Program-made: the position numbers and the translations under genes
Part shown: piece after piece, positions 35,656 through 44,558 of the stretch
Position numbering within the stretch: the stretch's first letter is position 1
How the letters are laid out: each line of letters begins with the position of its first letter
From: Rhizobium gallicum bv. gallicum R602sp
Lineage (GTDB): Bacteria; Pseudomonadota; Alphaproteobacteria; Rhizobiales; Rhizobiaceae
Direction of reading: 5' to 3'
NCBI RefSeq assembly: GCF_000816845.1
Contig: NZ_CP006877.1
Location: 191,501-255,500, forward strand
DNA length: 64,000 bases
The notes under the pieces: model-generated
What the model was told of the DNA's origin: nothing
Databases searched by the model: none
What the model saw: the letters and a program-made list of their open reading frames with translations, nothing else

Positions 35656-36240
35656 TCAACAATCGCCGCAGGCAACATTGTCGCCCTGCCGCTGGCGGTA
35701 ATAGTAGGTGCGGCGGATGGTGAGTTCCTGCATGTCGCCTGGAAGAAAATCGGGGCCGAATGCGAACAGCTTATAGGGGATGCTGAGATCGGCCCGCACG
35801 AGAAAGCTATCTGCCTTCTGCATGTCGGCCGGAACGCCCGTAACGGTGGAATTTGCCGCGTAGGGCGCCGTCGTCGCGTCGTTTGCCCAGGACCACAGAA
35901 CCTTGGCATTGGCACCGGCATCGATGGTGATGCCGGTCACTTTGATCTGCATGCCGGTCGTTTCGAAAGGCGCGAAAATCGCGCCGGCAAGAGAACTGAT
36001 ATCGCTCAGCGAACCCCTGGTCACATTCTGCTGCTGCGTGATCAGGTCGGCGATCGAGCCGGCAGCGCGGCTGGTGCGTTTGCTGACGTTCAGTCCGATC
36101 GTGATCTCGAAGGCGCCGATATAGAGCATCACCAGGACGGGAAAGAGGATGGCGAATTCGATTGCGCCCACGCCGCTGCGATCGCGCCCGAGCCGGACGA
36201 GCTTTTCTTTCAACCGCATCAGGGTTCCGCTCGCCGCCAT
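35656..36240 (-). CDS. TadE/TadG-like pilus assembly pseudopilin
   Basis: The 194-residue product starts MAASGTLMRLKEKLVRLGRD at ATG 36240, which overlaps the stop of the preceding gene by one base; an internal Met eight codons on is an alternative. A TadE-type N-terminus (DRSGVGAIEFAILFPVLVML, about residues 19-38) combines Gly, Ile and Glu before a hydrophobic helix, as in pseudopilins processed by prepilin peptidase. The rest is periplasmic, with LNVSKRTSRAAGSIADLITQ and a C-terminal YYYRQRQ. It forms a pair with the next TadE-like gene and belongs to the Tad/Flp pilus locus. Confidence 0.85.
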   Translation of the reverse strand: MAASGTLMRLKEKLVRLGRDRSGVGAIEFAILFPVLVMLYIGAFEITIGLNVSKRTSRAAGSIADLITQQQNVTRGSLSDISSLAGAIFAPFETTGMQIKVTGITIDAGANAKVLWSWANDATTAPYAANSTVTGVPADMQKADSFLVRADLSIPYKLFAFGPDFLPGDMQELTIRRTYYYRQRQGDNVACGDC

Positions 36241-36881
36241 CAGTATTGCTCGTTCTGGAAGGCGGCTGTGGCGACGATAAGGTAGTCGTTCAGCCTCGAT
36301 CCGTCGGCGGTACGGTATGGGGTGATATAGGGCCGGACAAGATCGGTGACGACCTGCCAGTGGTAGTAGGCGCGAACCATGTTGATCGAGCTTGAGCCGC
36401 CGGGTGAATATTGCATCCCTGTCGTATCGAGGCCCGTCGCATTCATCGGAATGGTGGCGGGAATATCGGAGAATTTGCTGAATGTGCGGACATCGAGCCA
36501 AAGTTTGTTCGGCGTGGCGACCTCGGTGGCGGAGCACTGGATCAGGATCGACACTTCCTCGCAAAAGGTCTGCCGGAATGCCGTCCGGTCCTTATAGGTT
36601 GTCTGCCCGACGACATTGGTGATCTGCCCGGTCCGCAGCTTGCGGCTCATGGTGTCGACGGCGTTGGAGACCAGTTCTTCCGCGGCAAAGGCGATGAAGG
36701 TCTCCAGGATTGCGAAGATCACCATGAAATAGGGAATGGCAAGCAGCGCAAATTCTATCGCTGCCGATCCGTCGCGCGAGCGCGCAAAAGCCCGCCATCC
36801 ACCCCGCCTGCCGGGCGGCATGGAGGTTCGATCTGCCTGGTGATCATTGGCCGCGACGGCGCCATCCGATGGAACGTTCAT
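36240..36881 (-). CDS. TadE-like pilus assembly pseudopilin
   Basis: The 213-residue product starts MNVPSDGAVAANDHQADRTS. A charged cytoplasmic leader of about 40 residues precedes SRDGSAAIEFALLAIPYFMV (about 34-53), the TadE-type processing and helix segment. A periplasmic domain follows, with LVSNAVDTMSRKLRTGQITN and two cysteines (about 105-115, FCEEVSILIQCS) that could form a disulfide. TadE/F pseudopilins help assemble Flp pili. It overlaps the next gene by one base. A stand-alone CpaC N-domain gene lies 75 bp upstream. Confidence 0.85.
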   Translation of the reverse strand: MNVPSDGAVAANDHQADRTSMPPGRRGGWRAFARSRDGSAAIEFALLAIPYFMVIFAILETFIAFAAEELVSNAVDTMSRKLRTGQITNVVGQTTYKDRTAFRQTFCEEVSILIQCSATEVATPNKLWLDVRTFSKFSDIPATIPMNATGLDTTGMQYSPGGSSSINMVRAYYHWQVVTDLVRPYITPYRTADGSRLNDYLIVATAAFQNEQY

Positions 36882-36956
36882 AAAGCGATCGTAAAGTGCG
36901 TTCGTTGATTTTCCGTTTCAGGGCGGGTCAACAATTTAACGGATGACGATCCCGCG

Positions 36957-37370
36957 TCAGCCTCCGGCATCTGCCGCATTGTCCTGCTGCGTGTGTTGTT
37001 CGCAGTTCGGCGTGCAGGAAAGGACCGAGCGATCGGTCTGCCGGTAGACGCGAACCGTGTTGCCTTCGTCGATGGAAACGAGGACCGTCTCGTCGAGTAT
37101 CGCATTGCCATCGGCATCGAGCAGCACCAGATTGGTCGTCCCGAAACTGCGTCCCGTCAGCACGATCGTTTTTGGATCGGCAACGGTGGCGTCGGCAACC
37201 TTGGAATTGCCGATGATCACTTTGCTGGCTGGCCGGTCGAGCTTCAAAACACGCGCGTGATCCATATAGACGCGCAGCACGTCTTCCTCGGCGCGCCCGG
37301 GAGCCTGGAGCCCGCAAAGCACGAGGATGGCTGCCGCGGTAAAGGAGATAGTTTTGCCGCTCGATGGCAT
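36957..37370 (-). CDS. Stand-alone pilus-secretin N-terminal domain protein (T2SS/T3SS pil_N)
   Basis: The 137-residue product starts MPSSGKTISFTAAAILVLCG and has a signal peptide (about residues 1-27). One domain follows (about 30-115), similar to the N-terminal part of CpaC/RcpA: VLKLDRPASKVIIGNSKVAD, TIVLTGRSFGTTNLVLLDAD and a short Cys-containing C-terminus (SCTPNCEQH). The same fold occurs in CpaC of this locus (about residues 45-125). It probably contacts the secretin or pilus channel, but no function is established. It is divergent from pilA with a 415-bp gap and precedes the two TadE-like genes. Confidence 0.82.
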   Translation of the reverse strand: MPSSGKTISFTAAAILVLCGLQAPGRAEEDVLRVYMDHARVLKLDRPASKVIIGNSKVADATVADPKTIVLTGRSFGTTNLVLLDADGNAILDETVLVSIDEGNTVRVYRQTDRSVLSCTPNCEQHTQQDNAADAGG

Positions 37371-37785
37371 AGCGTTCTCTTTTATTGGGATCCGGATCAG
37401 AGTCCGGGAGAAATCTCAAGATAGAATGGAGAAAAATGGTGAATGATGCCTTAAGAATCGCCGGCCCTGCCTGGTGATGGCACGTGTTTCTCCAATTTGG
37501 GTCAGGCAAGGGGGATTTCCCGGGGCATAGTGATCTGTAATGGCGCAGCCGATGTAATGTTTTGGTGCATCCCTAAGATCGGTGTTTTATGAGATCCGCA
37601 ATATAGATAAAATTGAATATATCCAAGTAACGCAATACTTACCATGGAAGTTTCTACTTTAGCATTTACGATCTGGTAACCCTCTTCTTTAAGCCGATTG
37701 AAACAGCCCCTCGCTAGGTTGTGGCATCCGATCAACGGCAACAGTTGGCGGACGTGCTGAACCTCAACTGGAGTTAGGAGTAACC
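37371..37785. other. AT-rich intergenic region between the secretin-domain gene and pilA
   Basis: No convincing gene is seen here. The stretch is clearly more AT-rich than its surroundings (for example around 37600-37690), consistent with promoter DNA or silenced/insertion-prone DNA. The pilA start has a GGAGTTAGGAG ribosome site at 37771-37781. A minus-strand open frame at 37502-37741 starts with TTG and shows no family features. Confidence 0.6.
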
Positions 37786-37983
37786 ATGACCAAGCTTTTT
37801 AGCCGTTTTCTGAAGGACGAATCCGGCGCGACCGCAATCGAATACGGCCTGATCGCAGCGCTGATTTCCGTAGCGCTCATCGCCGGCGCCACCAGCCTCG
37901 GCGGCAAGATCAATGCCACGTTCAACAGCCTTGCGACGACCATGAACGGTGCTGCCGCAAAGGGCAACGTCGCCATCCCGTGA
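37786..37983 (+). CDS. pilA: Flp-type major pilin
   Basis: PilA is the structural subunit of Flp/Tad pili used in attachment. The 65-residue prepilin starts MTKLFSRFLKDESGATAIEY. The prepilin-peptidase site is at ESG-ATAIEYGLIAALISVA (cleavage after Gly, conserved Glu at +5 of the mature form). A hydrophobic helix follows, then a short C-terminal tail ending KGNVAIP. A strong AGGAG ribosome site and a downstream hairpin terminator suggest high, separate expression. The dedicated peptidase CpaA is encoded next. Confidence 0.96.
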   Translation: MTKLFSRFLKDESGATAIEYGLIAALISVALIAGATSLGGKINATFNSLATTMNGAAAKGNVAIP

Positions 37984-38013
37984 TGGTTGCCGGTGGCAAT
38001 GAGTGATGAAATC

Positions 38014-38043
38014 AGGCTCACAGCTCGAAGCGGTGAGCCTTTT
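38014..38043 (+). terminator. Rho-independent terminator after pilA
   Basis: The 8-bp stem AGGCTCAC / GTGAGCCT with an 11-nt loop is followed by T4. It lies between pilA and cpaA and would limit read-through, giving excess pilin over assembly proteins. Confidence 0.75.
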
Positions 38044-38066
38044 CATATTTCGCACAGGAGGCGCGG

Positions 38067-38579
38067 ATGACCGCAGCAGCAATTTTTGTGGTTTTCCCTC
38101 TCTGCCTCGCGATCGCGGCATTCTCTGATCTGTTCACCATGACAATCCCGAACCGTGTACCGCTTATTCTCGTCATTTCATTTCTGATCGTTGCGCCGCT
38201 TTCCGGGATGTCAGTTCCGGTGATCGGCATGCATCTTTCTGCAGGTCTCGTCGTGTTATGCGCCTGTTTCGCGCTCTTTGCCTTGAATACAATGGGCGGA
38301 GGGGACGCGAAGCTTCTCAGCGCTGCTACGCTCTGGTTCGGCTTCGATCAAAGCTTGATCTTCTTTATTGGCTGCGTCGGCGTGATCGGCGGTTTTCTTA
38401 CGCTGTTCATTTTGATGATACGTTCGCAGTCCAATACGATCCTTGCTATCGGTCTGCCTCTTCCGAATTCACTCCTGCTCGCAAAGAAGATTCCTTATGG
38501 CATCGCAATCGCGATTGGCGGCTTCATGGCGTTCCCGTACTCGCCGATGCTGATTAATGCGCTGGAAACGTTGAAATAG
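38067..38579 (+). CDS. cpaA: CpaA/TadV prepilin peptidase
   Basis: CpaA is an inner-membrane aspartic peptidase that cleaves the pilin and TadE-type pseudopilin leaders. The 170-residue product starts MTAAAIFVVFPLCLAIAAFS. The catalytic aspartates lie in AFSDLFTMTIPNRVP (about residue 20) and in the GxGD motif NTMGGGDAKLLSAATLWF (about 73-90). About five to six helices are present and there is no N-terminal methylase domain, as in TadV/CpaA. It begins 83 bp after pilA, past a terminator. Confidence 0.94.
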   Translation: MTAAAIFVVFPLCLAIAAFSDLFTMTIPNRVPLILVISFLIVAPLSGMSVPVIGMHLSAGLVVLCACFALFALNTMGGGDAKLLSAATLWFGFDQSLIFFIGCVGVIGGFLTLFILMIRSQSNTILAIGLPLPNSLLLAKKIPYGIAIAIGGFMAFPYSPMLINALETLK

Positions 38580-38586
38580 CGGCGGT

Positions 38587-38602
38587 TTAAACGTCCGTTA
38601 AC
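38587..38602. promoter_or_regulatory. Perfect CtrA-type box upstream of cpaB
   Basis: TTAA-ACGTCCG-TTAAC fits the alphaproteobacterial CtrA consensus TTAA-N7-TTAA(C) exactly. It lies about 88 bp before the cpaB start. A direct repeat CCGTTAACT recurs at 38595-38603 and 38619-38627. Control of pilus genes by the cell-cycle regulator CtrA is known in Caulobacter; here it is inferred. Confidence 0.65.
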
Positions 38603-38689
38603 TTAAAATGTAAGTGTTCCGTTAACTATAATTACACCAATTCCTGAGCATTCTTCGGGGTGAACATGCCGTCTCCCGAGGACCGAATA

Positions 38690-39502
38690 ATGAAGCCCGC
38701 TCGTTTGATGATACTTTCAGTGGCCGTCGTTGCCGCTGGGCTCGCCGGTTTTCTGGCGATGAAGCTTGCCGGGCGGGGCGGCGTCGTCACCCAGGTGCAA
38801 TCGGTCGTCGAAAAGGAACCGACGGTCAATGTGCTGGTCTCGAGCGCCAATCTACCGGTCGGCGCCCGCATTGACGACAAGGCGGTTCATTGGATGCCTT
38901 GGCCGCGGGGCGCTGTCGTACAAGGCTTCATCACCGAAGCCGACAAGCCGGATGCGGTCAAGGATATGCTGGGCGCGGTGGTCCGCCTGCCGATCTTTGA
39001 AGGCGAGCCGATCCGCCCCGAAAAAATCGCCGATTCCAACAGCCGTATACTCTCCGCACTTCTGCCGGCCGGCAAGCGCGCCGTCGCAACGGAAATCTCG
39101 GTCGCGACCGGCGCCGGCGGCTTCATCCTTCCGAACGACCGTGTCGACGTCATCATGGTCCGCAGGGCGCAGGGAAGCGACAAGTTCCTGACCGAGGCCG
39201 TGCTGAGCAATGTCCGCGTTCTCGCCATCGATCAGCAGATCCAAGAAAAAGACGATGGTTCCAAGGCTGTAGTAGGCACCACGGCGACGCTGGAACTGAC
39301 GCCCGATCAAACCAAGGTTCTAACTGTCGCGCAACAGATGGCCGACAAGCTGTCGCTGGCATTGCGTTCCGTAGCCGACGCGCAGGAGCAGGATACGAGT
39401 GCCGCCGATTATCTCCTGAACGGAGACAATGGAAGCGCGCTGGTCCAGGTCATCAAGTCCGGTTCGATCGTCACAGATAGCAGTGCGCCAAAGGCCGAGT
39501 GA
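38690..39502 (+). CDS. cpaB: CpaB/RcpC pilus assembly protein
   Basis: CpaB is a periplasmic/inner-membrane component of the Flp pilus machine that works with the CpaC secretin. The 270-residue product starts MKPARLMILSVAVVAAGLAG at ATG 38690, with GAGGA about 10 nt upstream. After one N-terminal helix comes a SAF domain (about residues 42-110, VNVLVSSANLPVGARIDDKA). A RcpC-type domain follows, including KRAVATEISVATGAGGFILPNDRVDVIMV (split over about 132-160). A CtrA-type box lies upstream, so it likely opens a new transcript cpaB-cpaC-cpaD-cpaE-cpaF-tadBC. Confidence 0.93.
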   Translation: MKPARLMILSVAVVAAGLAGFLAMKLAGRGGVVTQVQSVVEKEPTVNVLVSSANLPVGARIDDKAVHWMPWPRGAVVQGFITEADKPDAVKDMLGAVVRLPIFEGEPIRPEKIADSNSRILSALLPAGKRAVATEISVATGAGGFILPNDRVDVIMVRRAQGSDKFLTEAVLSNVRVLAIDQQIQEKDDGSKAVVGTTATLELTPDQTKVLTVAQQMADKLSLALRSVADAQEQDTSAADYLLNGDNGSALVQVIKSGSIVTDSSAPKAE

Positions 39503-39512
39503 GGGGAATTTA

Positions 39513-41018
39513 ATGGTCAACACAGTGCGGTGCACCAAGTCTTTCCTCGCAGGCTTCCTCACGCTGACGGTCGCCGTTTCAGGGCTGACGCCTCCCGCCT
39601 TCGCACCACTCGTTGGCGCAGGGATTGCGCATGCGCAATCGGAAGGCGTCATCCAGATCTCGCGGACCGGCCCCGGCGCCCACCGCCGGCTGAAACTCGG
39701 TCTCAACAAGGCACTCGTCGTCGACCTGCCCGAAGAAGCACATGATATCCTCGTCTCCGATCCGTCGATGGCAGATGCCGTAACGCGCACCTCGCGCCGC
39801 ATCTACCTCTTCGGCAAGAAGGTCGGCCAAACGAACATCTTCATTTTCGGGAGCGATGGCCAGGAGGTCGTGAGCCTCGACATCGAAATCGAACGCGATG
39901 TCTCCGGTCTCGAGACGAACCTGAGGCGCTTCATCGTCGACTCCAATATCAAGGTCGAGATCGTGTCCGACAACATCGTGCTGACCGGCACAGTGCGCAC
40001 GCCGCAGGATGCCAAGCAGGCCGCCGACCTTGCCCAGGCATTTCTGACGGGCGGCGAAGCGACGACGCGAACCGAGACGGCCGCCAGCAGCGCACAGCAG
40101 GGCGATGTCGCGATTTTCGCCGAGGCGCGCCAGGAATCGCAGGTCGTCAATCTGCTGCAGATTGAGGGCGAGGACCAGGTCACTCTCAAGGTGACGATCG
40201 CCGAAGTCCGTCGCGAAATCCTGAAACAGATCGGCTTCGACAATCTCGTATCGAATTCCTCTGGCATGACCGTGGCGCAGCTGGGTGTGCCTAATGTGGA
40301 TGGCGCCGCTGCAACGGTTGGTGGCGGACTTGCAGCCCTCTTCAAGACCTCGATCGGCCGCTACGACATCTCCACTTATCTGAATGCGCTGGAACAGGCC
40401 AAAGTCGTCAGAACACTTGCCGAGCCTACGCTGACGGCGATTTCCGGTCAGGCTGCCACCTTCAATTCGGGTGGTCAGGTTCTCTATTCGACCACCGACA
40501 ATGACGGAAACGTGACCGTGGTTCCTTACAACTACGGCATCAATCTGGCCTTCAAGCCGGTGGTGCTCTCCTCAGGACGCATCAGCCTTGAAATCGTGAC
40601 GAATGTGTCCGAGCCTGCACCATCCGTCTCGGGTTCGCAGCCGACCTACCAGCGCCGTTCGGCCCAGACATCCGTCGAGCTTCCCTCCGGCGGCTCGATC
40701 GCCCTTGCCGGCCTGATCAGGGACAACGTTTCGCAGACATCGAACGGCACGCCGGGTGTGAACAAGATCCCCCTGTTGGGTACATTGTTCCGCCAGAGGA
40801 CGGTGCAGCGAGAGGAAACCGAACTTGTCATTATCGCGACCCCCTATCTGGTACGGCCCGTCGCCCGCAACGAGCTTAACCGGCCGGATGACAATTTCAG
40901 TCCGGAACATGATGGTCAGGCGTTCCTCATGAACCGTGTCAACAAGGTTTATGGCCGCCGCGAAGCGCCGGTGGCAGACGCGCAATTCCACGGTTCCATT
41001 GGGTTTATCTACAAATGA
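39513..41018 (+). CDS. cpaC: CpaC/RcpA outer-membrane secretin
   Basis: CpaC forms the outer-membrane ring through which the Flp pilus exits. The 501-residue product starts MVNTVRCTKSFLAGFLTLTV at ATG 39513 (AGGGGAAT upstream) and has a signal peptide of about 45 residues. An N-terminal pil_N domain (about 50-125) is followed by a BON-like repeat (VEIVSDNIVLTGTVRTPQDA). The secretin domain (about 230-470) contains VRTLAEPTLTAISGQAATFN and SGGSIALAGLIRDNVSQTSN, then GVNKIPLLGTLFRQRT. Its stop overlaps the cpaD start (ATGA). Confidence 0.95.
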   Translation: MVNTVRCTKSFLAGFLTLTVAVSGLTPPAFAPLVGAGIAHAQSEGVIQISRTGPGAHRRLKLGLNKALVVDLPEEAHDILVSDPSMADAVTRTSRRIYLFGKKVGQTNIFIFGSDGQEVVSLDIEIERDVSGLETNLRRFIVDSNIKVEIVSDNIVLTGTVRTPQDAKQAADLAQAFLTGGEATTRTETAASSAQQGDVAIFAEARQESQVVNLLQIEGEDQVTLKVTIAEVRREILKQIGFDNLVSNSSGMTVAQLGVPNVDGAAATVGGGLAALFKTSIGRYDISTYLNALEQAKVVRTLAEPTLTAISGQAATFNSGGQVLYSTTDNDGNVTVVPYNYGINLAFKPVVLSSGRISLEIVTNVSEPAPSVSGSQPTYQRRSAQTSVELPSGGSIALAGLIRDNVSQTSNGTPGVNKIPLLGTLFRQRTVQREETELVIIATPYLVRPVARNELNRPDDNFSPEHDGQAFLMNRVNKVYGRREAPVADAQFHGSIGFIYK

Positions 41019-41752
41019 GCGGCGCAGGATCGAAAACGATGAAACGATATGGTGACCGGGCGATGGCTCAAAGCGCGAAATCCACGATGCGGTGGGCCAT
41101 GCTTGGCGCGGCCGTACTTGCGGGGACGATGATTTCTGGCTGCGCGGCTCCACGCGACAATCTGACAACTGGCGGTATCCCCGACGACTACCGCCAGCGC
41201 CATCCGATCGTGGTGGCCGAGGCCGAGCAGACGGTCGACATCCCTGTCGCCTCTACGGATCGGCGCTTGACGATTGCCCAGCGCGATATGATCCGCGGTT
41301 TTGCAGCCAATTATAGGTCCCGGGCTTCCGGCCCGGTTTATGTCATGACCCCGCAAGGCTCGCCAAATTCGGCTGCCGCAAGCCAGTTGCGGAACCAGGT
41401 GCGGGCCGAGCTCTCGAAGCGAGGGATACCGAGCTCGAAGATCGTCAATGCGAGTTATTCGGCAGCTCCTGGCGATGCAGCGCCGATCCGCCTCAGTTTC
41501 GTCGGCATCACAGCCATGACCACACAGTGCGGCCAATGGCCGAAGGATATCGGCGGCGGCTTCGACAACCAGAATTATTACAATTTCGGCTGCGCTACTC
41601 AGAACAATCTGGCCGCGCAGATCGCCAATCCGGAAGACCTGATTGCGCCACGTGGCATGACGCCGATCGATGCTGCGCGCCGCAATGACGCCATCACTGA
41701 ATATCGCGAATACAGGACCGTCCTTGAACACGACAATTCAGGCACCTTCTAA
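41015..41752 (+). CDS. cpaD: CpaD pilus assembly lipoprotein
   Basis: CpaD is a small outer-membrane lipoprotein (pilotin-like) of the Flp pilus machine. The 245-residue reading starts MSGAGSKTMKRYGDRAMAQS, overlapping cpaC. A later ATG (MKRYGDRAMAQS or MAQSAKSTMRWAML) may be the true start, because the lipobox GTMISGC lies about 40 residues in. The CpaD domain includes SSKIVNASYSAAPGDAAPIRLSF, split over about 149-171, and CGQWPKDIGGGFDNQNYYNFGCATQNNLAAQ, containing two conserved cysteines. Spacing to cpaE is 19 bp. Confidence 0.9.
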   Translation: MSGAGSKTMKRYGDRAMAQSAKSTMRWAMLGAAVLAGTMISGCAAPRDNLTTGGIPDDYRQRHPIVVAEAEQTVDIPVASTDRRLTIAQRDMIRGFAANYRSRASGPVYVMTPQGSPNSAAASQLRNQVRAELSKRGIPSSKIVNASYSAAPGDAAPIRLSFVGITAMTTQCGQWPKDIGGGFDNQNYYNFGCATQNNLAAQIANPEDLIAPRGMTPIDAARRNDAITEYREYRTVLEHDNSGTF

Positions 41753-41771
41753 TGAGGAGCGGATCCAGCCG

Positions 41772-43052
41772 ATGAGCCCGATCGAATACGAGATCAAGAA
41801 CACGACGGAGCTCCAGCATGCGGAAGACGCCGTTCGCATGGGCGAGCTGGAAAATATGCGGCCGCTGCCGCGTATTTCCGTGCATGCTTTCTGCGAAAGT
41901 GAGGCGCTTCAGCGGGTGATGGAGCGTTGCGGCAACGACCGGCGGATGGCGAAGGTCAGCCTGCGGATCACCAGCGGCGGCATTGCGGCTGCTGCGAACA
42001 TGTTCGCCAGCGCTCCGACCCCCAACCTGATCATCCTCGAAACCAAGGCCAATGCGGCAAGCCTGCTCTCAGAGCTTGCGCCGCTTGCGGCGGTCTGCGA
42101 TCCGAGCACCAAGGTCGTTATCATCGGCTACTACAACGACATCGCGCTTTACCGCGAGCTGATCCGCAACGGCATTTCCGAATACATGGTCCAGCCGATC
42201 GCGATGCCGGACGTCATGATGGCCATGGCGTCGATTTTCGTCGACCCGGATTCCGAGCCGCTTGGCCGCAGCATTGCCTTCATCGGATCCAAGGGAGGCG
42301 CCGGCGCCTCGACGATCGCCCACAATTGCGCTTTCGGCATCTCCAATCTCTTCTCGACCGAGACGATCCTCGCCGATCTCGATCTGCCTTACGGAACGGC
42401 AAACATCGATTTCGACCAGGACCCGACGCAAGGGATCGCCGAGGCGGTCTTCGCTCCCGATCGGTTGGACGAGGTCTTTCTCGACCGATTGCTGACGAAA
42501 TGTTCCGAACACCTGTCGCTGCTTGCAGCACCGTCGCTACTTGATCGGGCCTACGATTTCGATGGCCAGGCATTTCAGCCGGTCCTTGAAGTCCTACAGC
42601 GCAGTGCGCCGGTGACGGTGCTCGATGTTCCGCACGCCTGGTCGGAATGGACGCGCTCGGTCCTGGCTGCCGCCGATGAGGTCGTTATCTGCGCCGTTCC
42701 CGATCTTGCGAACCTGCGCAACGCAAAGAACATGCTCGATGCCCTGCGCAAGCTGCGCCCGAACGATAAGATGCCGCATCTGATCCTCAATCAGGTCGGC
42801 ATGCCGAAGCGGCCGGAAATCGCTCCGTCCGATTTCTGCGAACCGCTCGAGATCGAGCCGATCGCGATCATTCCTTTCGATATCGGTCTGTTTGGCAATG
42901 CCGCCAATAGCGGTCGGATGATCTCGGAGATAGATCCGAAATCGCCAACCGCCGAAACCTTCTCGCAGCTGGCACACATCGTCACCGGCCGTGTGGCCAT
43001 CAAGAAGGCGAAGCGCGGCGGGCTGATGGGGCTGCTGAAGCGCGCCAAGTAG
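41772..43052 (+). CDS. cpaE: CpaE/TadZ pilus localisation ATPase-like protein
   Basis: CpaE/TadZ places the Flp pilus machine in the cell. The 426-residue product starts MSPIEYEIKNTTELQHAEDA. It has a receiver-like domain (about residues 35-150) without a clear phospho-acceptor pocket and a MinD/ParA-like domain (about 160-410). The deviant Walker A reads IGSKGGAGASTIAHN (about 168-182): the signature lysine before Ser/Thr in MinD (KGGxGKT) is replaced by alanine. That is seen in other CpaE proteins and suggests an atypical ATPase. DLDLPYGTANIDF is the A'-like segment. It lies 30 bp before cpaF. Confidence 0.93.
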   Translation: MSPIEYEIKNTTELQHAEDAVRMGELENMRPLPRISVHAFCESEALQRVMERCGNDRRMAKVSLRITSGGIAAAANMFASAPTPNLIILETKANAASLLSELAPLAAVCDPSTKVVIIGYYNDIALYRELIRNGISEYMVQPIAMPDVMMAMASIFVDPDSEPLGRSIAFIGSKGGAGASTIAHNCAFGISNLFSTETILADLDLPYGTANIDFDQDPTQGIAEAVFAPDRLDEVFLDRLLTKCSEHLSLLAAPSLLDRAYDFDGQAFQPVLEVLQRSAPVTVLDVPHAWSEWTRSVLAAADEVVICAVPDLANLRNAKNMLDALRKLRPNDKMPHLILNQVGMPKRPEIAPSDFCEPLEIEPIAIIPFDIGLFGNAANSGRMISEIDPKSPTAETFSQLAHIVTGRVAIKKAKRGGLMGLLKRAK

Positions 43053-43082
43053 TGACGAAAACGAGTAGATTGGATTTGTGGT

Positions 43083-44558
43083 ATGTTCGGAAAACGCGGA
43101 AATGAAGGCTTCGGAAAGGGCGGTGCCGTAAGCGCACCGCCACCGCCGCCTGCCGCGGCGGCCCCTTCTTCCGCGCCCGCCGTGCTGGTCGAGCCGGCAA
43201 GAGAGCCTGGCCGGCCCCAGGTGACACCGCCACCGATGCAGTCCCCCCAGCGCCGGCGGCCGGCCCGCACCGATGAATATTACGACACCAAGGCGCAGGT
43301 CTTTTCGGCGCTGATCGATACGATCGACCTGTCCCAGCTTGCCAAGCTCGATGCCGAAAGCGCTCGCGAAGAAATTCGCGACATCGTCAACGATATCATC
43401 ACCATCAAGAACTTCGCGATGTCGATATCCGAGCAGGAAGAGCTGCTCGAAGACATCTGCAACGATGTTCTCGGCTACGGCCCGCTGGAACCGCTGCTCG
43501 CGCGCGACGACATCGCCGACATCATGGTCAACGGCGCCGGCAAGACCTTCATCGAAGTCGGCGGCAAGACGGTCGAATCGGAAATTCGCTTCCGCGACAA
43601 CGGCCAGCTTCTCTCGATCTGCCAGCGCATCGTCAGCCAGGTCGGCCGCCGCGTCGATGAATCGAGCCCGATCTGCGACGCCCGTCTTCCCGATGGTTCG
43701 CGTGTCAACGTCATCGCCCCGCCGCTCGCCATCGACGGCCCGGCGCTCACGATCCGTAAATTCAAGAAGGACAAGCTGACGCTCGATCAGCTCGTCCGCT
43801 TCGGCGCGATCACGCCTGAAGGCGCAACACTCTTGCAGATCATTGGCCGGGTGCGCTGCAACGTCGTGATCTCCGGTGGTACCGGTTCCGGCAAGACGAC
43901 GCTCCTGAACTGCCTGACGAACTATATCGACAGAGACGAGCGCGTCATCACCTGCGAGGATACGGCGGAACTGCAGCTGCAGCAGCCGCATGTGGTCAGG
44001 CTCGAAACCCGCCCGCCGAACATCGAAGGCGAAGGCGAGATCACCATGCGTGATCTCGTCAAGAACTGCCTTCGCATGCGTCCGGAACGCATCATCGTCG
44101 GCGAAGTGCGCGGACCGGAGGTTTTCGACCTTCTGCAGGCGATGAATACCGGTCATGACGGCTCGATGGGAACGATCCACTCGAACTCGCCGCGCGAATG
44201 CCTGAGCCGTATCGAATCCATGATCGCCATGGGCGGCTACAGTCTTCCGGCAAAGACCGTTCGCGAAATCATCGCCGGCTCGATCGACGTCATCATTCAG
44301 GCAGCGCGTCTTCGCGACGGCTCGCGACGCATCACGGCGATCACCGAAGTGATCGGCATGGAAGGCGACGTGATCATCACCCAGGATCTGATGCGCTACG
44401 AGATCGAAGGCGAGGACGCTGGCGGCCGACTGATCGGCCGTCATTTGTCGACCGGTATCGGCAAGCCGAATTTTTGGGATCGCGCGCGCTACTACAACGA
44501 GGAAAAGCGCCTGGCCGCCGCCTTGGATGAGATGGAAGCAAAGTCGAAGGAAGTATGA
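43083..44558 (+). CDS. cpaF: CpaF/TadA secretion ATPase
   Basis: CpaF is the hexameric ATPase powering Flp pilus extension and retraction. The 491-residue product starts [20 protein letters not shown], with a Pro/Ala-rich N-terminal tail (about residues 18-65). A T2SSE domain follows with [20 protein letters not shown] (about 130-149), Walker [15 protein letters not shown] (about 262-275), the Asp box [13 protein letters not shown], Walker [21 protein letters not shown] and the His box [18 protein letters not shown]. All motifs are intact. It overlaps tadB by 4 bp. Confidence 0.96.
   Translation: MFGKRGNEGFGKGGAVSAPPPPPAAAAPSSAPAVLVEPAREPGRPQVTPPPMQSPQRRRPARTDEYYDTKAQVFSALIDTIDLSQLAKLDAESAREEIRDIVNDIITIKNFAMSISEQEELLEDICNDVLGYGPLEPLLARDDIADIMVNGAGKTFIEVGGKTVESEIRFRDNGQLLSICQRIVSQVGRRVDESSPICDARLPDGSRVNVIAPPLAIDGPALTIRKFKKDKLTLDQLVRFGAITPEGATLLQIIGRVRCNVVISGGTGSGKTTLLNCLTNYIDRDERVITCEDTAELQLQQPHVVRLETRPPNIEGEGEITMRDLVKNCLRMRPERIIVGEVRGPEVFDLLQAMNTGHDGSMGTIHSNSPRECLSRIESMIAMGGYSLPAKTVREIIAGSIDVIIQAARLRDGSRRITAITEVIGMEGDVIITQDLMRYEIEGEDAGGRLIGRHLSTGIGKPNFWDRARYYNEEKRLAAALDEMEAKSKEV

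Noticed and set aside
37502..37741. 79-codon minus-strand frame between the secretin-domain gene and pilA
   Set aside because: TTG start, AT-rich composition, no ribosome site and no recognisable features.
42594..44444. 616-codon minus-strand frame opposite cpaE/cpaF
   Set aside because: Spans two intact pilus genes on the other strand and has no domain.
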